Positions 58,488 to 64,000 of a DNA stretch of 64,000 nt are shown piece by piece (positions within the stretch are counted from its first letter, which is position 1; each line of letters opens with the position of its first letter). Made by a program: the position numbers and the translations under genes. Under the pieces are notes generated by a model. That model was given only the letters and a program-made list of their open reading frames with translations. It ran no database searches and had not been told where the DNA came from. Source of the stretch: Halorientalis persicus (GTDB taxonomy: Archaea; Halobacteriota; Halobacteria; Halobacteriales; Haloarculaceae). The DNA is taken from contig NZ_FOCX01000001.1 of assembly GCF_900110215.1 (NCBI RefSeq), forward strand, positions 268,892 to 332,891. The letters are read 5' to 3'.

Positions 58488-59699
58488 TCAGCGACCCAGT
58501 TCCTCGTGGGCGCTCGAGAGGTGCCGGGAGGCCAGCGCCGAGAGCAGGGAGAGTTCGCCGGCCAGCGCGGCGGTGGCGATCACTTCCGCGAGCGCGTCGG
58601 CGTTGCTTCCCGCCGGGTCGCCGCCACCGGTGACACCAACGACCTCCAGCGCCTCGGCCTGCGTGGCGAGGCCGGTCCCGCCGCCGACGGTGCCGACCTC
58701 CAGTGACGCGATGGTGAGGCTGGCGTAGAGGCCGTCCTCGCGCTCCTCGACCGTCGTGATGGCGTTCGAGCCCTCGACGACCTGGGCGATGTCCTGGCCC
58801 AGCGCGAGGAACGCGGCGGCGACGGTGTTTGCGGCGTGAGCGTTGAACCCCAGACTGCCCGCCTTGGCGCTGCCGACGAGGTTCTTTCGGGTGTTGGCCT
58901 CCGCGATCGCGTCGGCGGTCGTCTTGAACCGCTCCTCGACCAGGTCGTGGGGGATGAACACGTCGGCAGCGACAGTGCGCCCGCGGCCCTCGACGGCGTT
59001 GATCGCGGCCGGTTTCTTGTCGGTACAGAGGTTGCCCGAGAGCGCGACCAGCGAGGCTGGCGTCTCGTCCTCGACCACGCCACAGGCTTCCTCGGTCGCG
59101 ATGGTGGCCATGTTCATCCCCATCGCGTCCTTGGTGTCGTAGGTGAAACGCAGGAAGACAGAGTCCCCGACGACGTAGGGCGTCACGTCGGTCAACTCGC
59201 CGTGGCTGGTGGTGGACTCGGCGGCCTCGGCGAGTTCGTCGGTGTTTTCACGGACCCACGCGGCGACCGTCGCGGCTTCACCCACGTCTTCGACGGTGAA
59301 CACGGGCGCGCGGGTCATCCCGTTCTTGAGGACACGTGCAGTCGCACCGCCGGCCGCGCGGATGGCCGAACAGCCGCGGTTGACGCTGGCGATCAGCGCG
59401 CCCTCGGTGGTCGCCAGCGGGAGGTAGCGCTCGCCCGCGACAGCGCCACCGTCGATATCGACGGGGCCGACGACGCCGACGGGGACCTGCGTCCCGCCGA
59501 TCATGTTCTCGATGTTCGGTTCGGCGGTCTCGGCCGCGAAGGCGTACTCACCGACGGTGTCGAGGTCGGTGTCGGTCTCTCCCTCGACGAACAGCCGGCG
59601 TGCCGTGGCGGCCGTCTCGGGGTCGGCGTGATCGTCCAGTTCGTGGAGCCGAAGCTCGCCCTCGCGGACGCGACGGGCCAGATCGGACGGATCGGTCAT
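58488..59699 (-). CDS. hmgA: Hydroxymethylglutaryl-CoA reductase (NADPH)
   Basis: 403 residues. Reduces HMG-CoA to mevalonate, the committed step to archaeal isoprenoid lipids. Class I motifs: ENMIGGTQVPVGVVGPVDID, EGALIASVNRGCSAIRAAGG (catalytic Glu), DAMGMNMAT (substrate and NADPH), SDKK-type loop as TDKKPAAINAVEGRGRTVAA (Lys), and GTVGGGTGLATQ. The C-terminal catalytic His lies in ASRHLSSAHEEL. Complete. Confidence 0.98.
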   Translation of the reverse strand: MTDPSDLARRVREGELRLHELDDHADPETAATARRLFVEGETDTDLDTVGEYAFAAETAEPNIENMIGGTQVPVGVVGPVDIDGGAVAGERYLPLATTEGALIASVNRGCSAIRAAGGATARVLKNGMTRAPVFTVEDVGEAATVAAWVRENTDELAEAAESTTSHGELTDVTPYVVGDSVFLRFTYDTKDAMGMNMATIATEEACGVVEDETPASLVALSGNLCTDKKPAAINAVEGRGRTVAADVFIPHDLVEERFKTTADAIAEANTRKNLVGSAKAGSLGFNAHAANTVAAAFLALGQDIAQVVEGSNAITTVEEREDGLYASLTIASLEVGTVGGGTGLATQAEALEVVGVTGGGDPAGSNADALAEVIATAALAGELSLLSALASRHLSSAHEELGR

Positions 59700-59770
59700 A
59701 CCCGACGGTGTGGCGGGTACGTCCTAAGCGTTTCCGAAGGACAGCCTTTGGCTACGTTTCACTCTCCAAA

Positions 59771-59780
59771 ACCTTTTGAG
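59771..59780 (+). promoter_or_regulatory. TATA element of the pentapeptide-repeat channel gene
   Basis: ACCTTTTGAG is centred 29 nt before the ATG at 59805 and supports that start over the very long upstream open frame, which is antisense to hmgA. Confidence 0.6.
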
Positions 59781-59804
59781 CCAGGTCAACGGATGGTTCG
59801 ACAA

Positions 59805-61925
59805 ATGACCGACACGTCACTCACGGAGAGTCGGTCGATCCTGGAGCTGTCGCCCCCCGAGCGGGCCGAGAAAGGGATCGACGCGACGGCGGTAGAGGAT
59901 GCCCTGATCGAGGTGATCCGCTACGGCGAGGGCGACCAGAAGGTGTTCGAGGGTCGAACCTTCCCGCGACTCGAACTGGACTATCTGGACGTCGGCCGGG
60001 AGAACAATCACCCGGTCGAGTTTCGCGACTGTACGTTCGAGGACGGGATCAGCGTCGAACACGCCGACGTGATGGTCCCGCTCGTCTTCGAGAACTGCGA
60101 GGTCGGGTCCCTCGAGATCGAGGACGCTCACTTCGAGTACGACGTCGAGATCGTCGACTCGACGATCACCGGGCCGGTGACGGCCGAGGAGTCGCGGTTC
60201 GACCGGGACTGTGAGTTTTCCGACACCGTCTTCGAGGCCGAGACGAAACTCGAAGAGATCAACTGCCGGGAGGACACGTGTTTCGCCGACGCCGTCTTCG
60301 AGGCCCTCGTCTCCTTCCGGGGTGCGCGCTTCGCCGGACAGTCGAACGCCATGGACGACAACGCGAGTTTCGCGGGGGCGACCTTCGCCGACGAGGCCGT
60401 CTTCGAGCAGGTCCGACTCCGGGCCAGCACCTTCGACGGCGCGACCTTCGAGGGGGTGGCGCGGTTCCGCGAAGTCCGCGTCGACGGCGACGTTCGGTTC
60501 ACGGACACTACCTTCGAGGCCATAGCGAACTTCGCCGAGGCGCGGTTCACGGAGGACGCCACCTTCGCCGGAGCGCACTTCGCCGCCGAGGCGCGCTTCC
60601 AGGGCGCGGTGTTCGAGGGCGGCGCGCGGTCGCTGGAAGACGACGTGTCCTTCGAGAGTGCGACCTTCGCCGGCCTGGCCCAGTTCGGGGAGGCCGAGTT
60701 TCGCTACTCCAACTTCGAGGCCGCGACCTTCCGGGGCGAGGCCGTCTTCGAGGAAGCGTGGTTCATGGCCGACGCGGACTTCGTGGACGCGACCTTCGAC
60801 GGGCAGGCCGACTTCGACGAGGCCCGCTTCGTCGAGGACGCCGACTTCTCGGAGGCCACCTTCCGGGGGAAGGCCGTCTTCCGCGGCGCGGAGTTCCAGG
60901 GGCACGCAAACCAGCTCGAAGACAACGCCTCCTTCGACAGCGCGACGTTCGAGGACGACGCCAACTTCGACGGGACGGAGTTCACCTCGGCCAACTTCAT
61001 GCGCGTCGAGTTCGCCGGCACCATCCAGTTCGAGGACGCCACGTTCACCGAGCGCATCGATATGCTGGTGCTGGCCATCGACGACGACCCGTACGTGAAC
61101 CTCACGGACGCGACGATCCACGGCGGCACGATCTCCCAGCCCAAGGACGGCTGGGTCCGCTACGACCTCACGCGGGCCTCCATCGGCGACATCACGCTCC
61201 AGTCGGCCGACGAGAGCGGCGGGAGCCAGCGCCTGCTCGATTACTTCCGGTTCTGTAACACCGTCTTCAGCGAGTTCGACGGCAACGAGTTCGACTTCTC
61301 GACCCACACCGACTATCTCGACCGCAACGACTGGGTCCTCCACGAGTTCGACGACACCACCGACCGCACCTACGCCGTCGAGATGACGCCCGAAGTGATC
61401 GAGATTACCTATCTCAACGCGAAAAACAGCGCCTCGGCGGCCGGCGACATGAAAGCCGCCGGCGAGTTCCGGGTGAAACGCCAGCAGTACGCCCGGAAGA
61501 AACACCTCGCCATCGCCGCCGACGGGGCGAGCGACCTCGGCTCGCGGTTCAAAAACGGCATTCGCGCCGCCGAGAACGCCTTCCTCGGCGTCACCTGTGG
61601 CCACGGGATGCGCATCTTCCGCATCTTCGCCGTGTTCGCGGTCGTCCCCTTCTTTTTCGCCTTCTTCTACACCTTCGGCGGCCCAGCGTTCGAGACCGCT
61701 CCGAGCCACCAACTCGACTCGCTCTCACAGCTGACGACGCCCGCCGGATTCAGTGAGTTCTACACGATGATCTCCTTTAGCTACATCACGTTCCTCACCA
61801 TCGGGTACGGCAACATCGGGGCCGACGGGTGGGCCTCCCGGATCCTGGTGGCGGCCGAGGTGTACCTCTCGGTCATCCTCGGTGGGCTCGTGCTGTACGC
61901 GCTGATCAAGCGCTCGGAGATGTGA
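59805..61925 (+). CDS. Pentapeptide-repeat protein fused to a two-helix ion-channel module
   Basis: 706 residues from the ATG at 59805. Residues 1-70 are soluble; from about 75 to 430 there is a long run of A(D/N)FxxA-type pentapeptide repeats (ATFADEAVFEQVRL, ANFAEARFTEDATFAGAHF, DANFDGTEFTSANFM) forming a right-handed quadrilateral beta-helix. A helical part (AKNSASAAGDMKAAGEFRVK) leads to a first membrane helix (IFRIFAVFAVVPFFFAFFY), a pore loop with filter TIGYGN (665-670) and a final inner helix (AAEVYLSVILGGLVLYALIK). A K+-type pore with a beta-helix sensor or scaffold domain; function inferred. Confidence 0.88.
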   Translation: MTDTSLTESRSILELSPPERAEKGIDATAVEDALIEVIRYGEGDQKVFEGRTFPRLELDYLDVGRENNHPVEFRDCTFEDGISVEHADVMVPLVFENCEVGSLEIEDAHFEYDVEIVDSTITGPVTAEESRFDRDCEFSDTVFEAETKLEEINCREDTCFADAVFEALVSFRGARFAGQSNAMDDNASFAGATFADEAVFEQVRLRASTFDGATFEGVARFREVRVDGDVRFTDTTFEAIANFAEARFTEDATFAGAHFAAEARFQGAVFEGGARSLEDDVSFESATFAGLAQFGEAEFRYSNFEAATFRGEAVFEEAWFMADADFVDATFDGQADFDEARFVEDADFSEATFRGKAVFRGAEFQGHANQLEDNASFDSATFEDDANFDGTEFTSANFMRVEFAGTIQFEDATFTERIDMLVLAIDDDPYVNLTDATIHGGTISQPKDGWVRYDLTRASIGDITLQSADESGGSQRLLDYFRFCNTVFSEFDGNEFDFSTHTDYLDRNDWVLHEFDDTTDRTYAVEMTPEVIEITYLNAKNSASAAGDMKAAGEFRVKRQQYARKKHLAIAADGASDLGSRFKNGIRAAENAFLGVTCGHGMRIFRIFAVFAVVPFFFAFFYTFGGPAFETAPSHQLDSLSQLTTPAGFSEFYTMISFSYITFLTIGYGNIGADGWASRILVAAEVYLSVILGGLVLYALIKRSEM

Positions 61926-61934
61926 GAGCGGAAA

Positions 61935-61944
61935 CGCTTATTTC
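61935..61944 (+). promoter_or_regulatory. TATA element of the HAD-hydrolase gene
   Basis: CGCTTATTTC is centred about 26 nt before the ATG at 61966. Confidence 0.55.
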
Positions 61945-61965
61945 ATCGCCGACGCTACAGGTAGT

Positions 61966-62625
61966 ATGACTTACGATACCGTCGTCTTCGACAACGACGG
62001 TGTCCTCGTCGGTCGGACGCACTTCGAGGTGCTCCGGGAGGCCACTGCCGATACGTTCGCGCAGTTCGGCGTCACCGACCCGGACCCCGACCACGTCGAG
62101 GACATGACCATCGGCGCGACCCCAGCACAGGTCGCGTCCGTCTGTGACACGTACGATCTCGATCCCGACCAGTTCTGGATTACACGCGACCGCACGGTCT
62201 CGGAGGCCCAGCAAGCAGAGGCGCGAGCCGGCCGGAAGACGCCGTACGGCGACGTGTCGACGATCGCGGACCTCGACATCAAGCGGGGCATCGTCAGCTC
62301 GAACCAGCAGGCCACGGTCGATTTCCTGCTCGATCACTTCGAGATCGACGGGCTGTTCGACACCGCCTACGGCCGCGAGGCGACCATCGAGAGCCTCAAT
62401 CTCCGCAAGCCCAACGCCCACTACCTGGAGCGGGCGCTCGCCGACCTCGACGCGGACTCGGCGCTGTACGTCGGCGACAACGAATCCGATATCCGGGCCG
62501 CCGAGAACGCCGGCATCGACTCCGCGTTCATCCGCCGGCCCCACCGCACCGATTGGGACCTCAACGTCTGGCCCACGTGGGACATCGACTCGCTCGACGA
62601 CCTCCACCGGATCTGTGGCACCTGA
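61966..62625 (+). CDS. HAD-superfamily phosphatase
   Basis: 219 residues. Motif I VVFDNDGVL (nucleophile Asp9 in FDND), motif II IVSSNQQATVDFLLDHF (Ser), motif III Lys in NLRKPNAHY and motif IV YVGDNESDIRAAENAG. A four-helix cap lies between I and II. Phosphoglycolate-phosphatase-like size. The substrate is unknown. Confidence 0.93.
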   Translation: MTYDTVVFDNDGVLVGRTHFEVLREATADTFAQFGVTDPDPDHVEDMTIGATPAQVASVCDTYDLDPDQFWITRDRTVSEAQQAEARAGRKTPYGDVSTIADLDIKRGIVSSNQQATVDFLLDHFEIDGLFDTAYGREATIESLNLRKPNAHYLERALADLDADSALYVGDNESDIRAAENAGIDSAFIRRPHRTDWDLNVWPTWDIDSLDDLHRICGT

Positions 62626-62684
62626 GGGCTAACCACGAACTTTCAAGCCCGCCGCCGTCCCAGTGCAAACGAACCCGCCCAGCC

Positions 62685-63293
62685 ATGAGCCCTGCACCCG
62701 AGTCCGGCGAGTACGAGGCGGCGGTCGGCGGCGACCGCGAGAGCGTCGACGCCGGCACCGTCGAGAGCCTGGCCGTCACCGGCGAGCGCTGTGCCGTCGA
62801 CGTGACCCCGGCGGCCGACGAGTTCCGACTCGCGCTGGCCGGCGACCACAACTCCGTCCGCGTCCGCGGCAACGACGAGACCGTCGTCCTCGAACTCACC
62901 GGCGACCGCAACTCGCTGGCCCTGGGCGAGGCGATGTCGCTCCGGCGGGACCGCGACGAGGGGGAGGCAAACTCCATCTCCCGGGAGTCGTTCGACACCG
63001 GGAGCGAACCCGACCTCGTGCAGACGACCCGCGACGAGGCCTACGCGGGACTGGGGTGGTTCGGGCTCGATCTGGTCTCCTATCAGACGGAGATCGAACG
63101 CGACCACTGCCAGTACTGCGGTCACGACGCAGAGCGCGTGATCGAGCGCCGCGAGGAGAAGGTCCTCTCGCTGTTCGGGCTGACGTTCACGCTCACGACG
63201 GTCGCCAGTTCCGACGAGTGTTCGTTCTGTCGGGTGCCTGCCAACGCCAGCGTCGACCTCTCGGATCGGGAGCGGCGAGAGATCTACCGCTGA
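62685..63293 (+). CDS. Uncharacterised protein with two CxxC pairs
   Basis: 202 residues from the ATG at 62685. The first 90 residues read as a repetitive beta structure (FRLALAGDHNSVRVRGNDET, then VVLELTGDRNSLALG, repeated G-D-x-N-S turns). The C-terminal part has two zinc-type pairs, CQYCGHDAE and CSFCRVPANA (about 148 and 186), with a Leu/Phe-rich strand segment between them. No family recognised. It converges on the next gene with a 10-bp overlap. Confidence 0.7.
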   Translation: MSPAPESGEYEAAVGGDRESVDAGTVESLAVTGERCAVDVTPAADEFRLALAGDHNSVRVRGNDETVVLELTGDRNSLALGEAMSLRRDRDEGEANSISRESFDTGSEPDLVQTTRDEAYAGLGWFGLDLVSYQTEIERDHCQYCGHDAERVIERREEKVLSLFGLTFTLTTVASSDECSFCRVPANASVDLSDRERREIYR

Positions 63294-63787
63294 GTCGCGG
63301 CATCGTCCGTCCGCCCCAAGACAGTCTCGGAGTACACCAGACAGCCGTGTTCGGGGTAGGTGTGATAGGTCTCGTAGCCGTCGCCGTCGACCGCGATGGC
63401 GGTGTAGGCGTCGGGCTCGAACTCGTAGGCCAGCTCGAAGTCGCGCCCGGCGGGGTAGGTGTCGATGTCGCGGATGGAGACGGCCGTCTCGGCGATCACC
63501 GACTCGCCGGCGTAGCGGAGTCGCCGGTCGTCGCCCTCGGGCAGGGAGAGTTCGGCCACGGCGTCGTGGGAGAGTGATTTACAGGAGATCATCTCCCGGA
63601 AGGCCAGGTCGGGAGCGTAGACGTAGTGGGAACTCCCGATGACGGCGATTTCGGCCGGCGCGTCACAGAGATCGACGGTGGTCTCGGCGAAGACGGTCAG
63701 CCGGTCGCAGTCGGGGCTGTCGCTCCCGAAGCCGACGAACAGCCGATCCGTGTGGACCTCAGGGTCCGTAGTCGACGACGATGTCAT
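63284..63787 (-). CDS. Uncharacterised soluble haloarchaeal protein
   Basis: 167 residues from the ATG at 63787 (MTSSSTTDPEVHTDRLFVGF). Beta-rich with strand segments RLTVFAETTVDLC, IAVIGSSHYVYAPDLAF, ESVIAETAVSIRDIDTYPAG and HGCLVYSETVLGR. No catalytic or metal motif, no TM segment. The start overlaps the upstream gene end by 29 bp, suggesting one transcript with the partial gene at the window edge. A shorter start was not found. Confidence 0.62.
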   Translation of the reverse strand: MTSSSTTDPEVHTDRLFVGFGSDSPDCDRLTVFAETTVDLCDAPAEIAVIGSSHYVYAPDLAFREMISCKSLSHDAVAELSLPEGDDRRLRYAGESVIAETAVSIRDIDTYPAGRDFELAYEFEPDAYTAIAVDGDGYETYHTYPEHGCLVYSETVLGRTDDAATQR

Positions 63788-64000
63788 AGTTTGGGTGGAA
63801 GACGCTGTTGGGAGCCACGCCGCGGAACGAGGGCACTGACCGCCACTCCAGACTCGCGTAGCGGTCGCGGTGGCGGTCGAGGTACGCGCCGCCCGAATCG
63901 AGGTCGAGGGCGGGCGTCGGGCCCGGCGAGAGGGCATAGAACAGTTCGCCCCGTTCGGCCCGGCCGTCGCCGTTCGAGTCGCCGTAGGCGTGGTACGGGA
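63759..64000 (-). CDS. C-terminal part of a gene running off the right edge
   Basis: 80 residues read in from the window edge to a TGA at 63759-63761. Visible sequence: PYHAYGDSNGDGRAERGELF (EF-hand-like DSNGDGRAERGE, a possible calcium loop), then YLDRHRDRYASLEWRSVPSF and NSVFHPNYDIVVDYGP at the end. The start and the rest of the protein are outside the window, so the product is unknown. It overlaps the next gene on the same strand by 29 bp. Confidence 0.7.
   Translation of the reverse strand, partial: PYHAYGDSNGDGRAERGELFYALSPGPTPALDLDSGGAYLDRHRDRYASLEWRSVPSFRGVAPNSVFHPNYDIVVDYGP

Overview
This 64 kb window is chromosomal DNA from an extremely halophilic archaeon (class Halobacteria). The evidence is high GC, very acidic proteins rich in Asp and Glu, leaderless genes with a TATA-like element about 26 nt before the start codon, and a haloarchaeal gene set: GatD, SAMP1, two-subunit GMP synthase, HMG-CoA reductase, PGF-CTERM and lipobox surface proteins, and an IS6-family element of the haloarchaeal type. 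The genus cannot be fixed from the sequence; a Haloarculaceae-like lineage is a guess. No rRNA, tRNA or CRISPR array was seen.

Layout. 1-4.0 kb: secreted PKD-domain protein running off the left edge, cupin, metallo-beta-lactamase hydrolase, two small conserved proteins. 4.1-6.7 kb: overlapping pyrG and guaAb (CTP and GMP synthesis). 6.7-12.1 kb: a three-gene archaeal type IV pilus or secretion-like operon (ATPase, membrane platform, pseudopilin-like protein). 12.2-21.1 kb: alpha/beta hydrolase, PspA, a membrane protein, thrS, a MinD-type ATPase, gshA and a membrane histidine kinase. 21.1-23.2 kb: an epimerase plus DUF1611 pair that fits the DgcA/DgcN route of D-glutamate breakdown. 23.2-24.0 kb: an IS6 element with 8-bp target duplications, sitting against the core promoter of that pair; its transposase gene is broken by a 56-bp double-hairpin insertion. 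24.0-31.5 kb: a surface protein built from the SecD periplasmic domain with a PGF-CTERM anchor, a Vms1-like peptidyl-tRNA hydrolase, a DUF5802-like protein, a secreted protein next to an HTH regulator, a membrane protein, gatD and an acetyltransferase.

31.5-37.1 kb: SAMP1 followed by an ion-homeostasis island (two membrane proteins with TrkA-C domains, a K+ channel with an RCK domain, an HPP-UspA fusion). 37.1-46.8 kb: uridine phosphorylase, HTH-membrane protein, DUF63-like protein, deoC (the phosphorylase and deoC point to nucleoside salvage), a secreted protein, an autonomous TnpB element with matched end hairpins, a tRNA methylthiotransferase, a cation efflux protein, a HIT protein, a zinc ribbon and methionine aminopeptidase. 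47.1-53.3 kb: Thr/Pro-rich secreted protein, a phosphatase-ppk1 operon behind palindromic sites and a 22-codon leader ORF, and isocitrate dehydrogenase. 53.3-64 kb: membrane proteins and paired lipoproteins, zinc-ribbon proteins, HMG-CoA reductase, a pentapeptide-repeat/ion-channel fusion, a HAD hydrolase and three uncharacterised genes at the right edge.

Most genes are housekeeping. The best candidates for new biology are the SecD-domain surface protein, the pentapeptide-repeat channel, the palindromic insertion inside the IS6 transposase, the regulatory region of the polyphosphate operon, and the cluster of TrkA-C membrane proteins.
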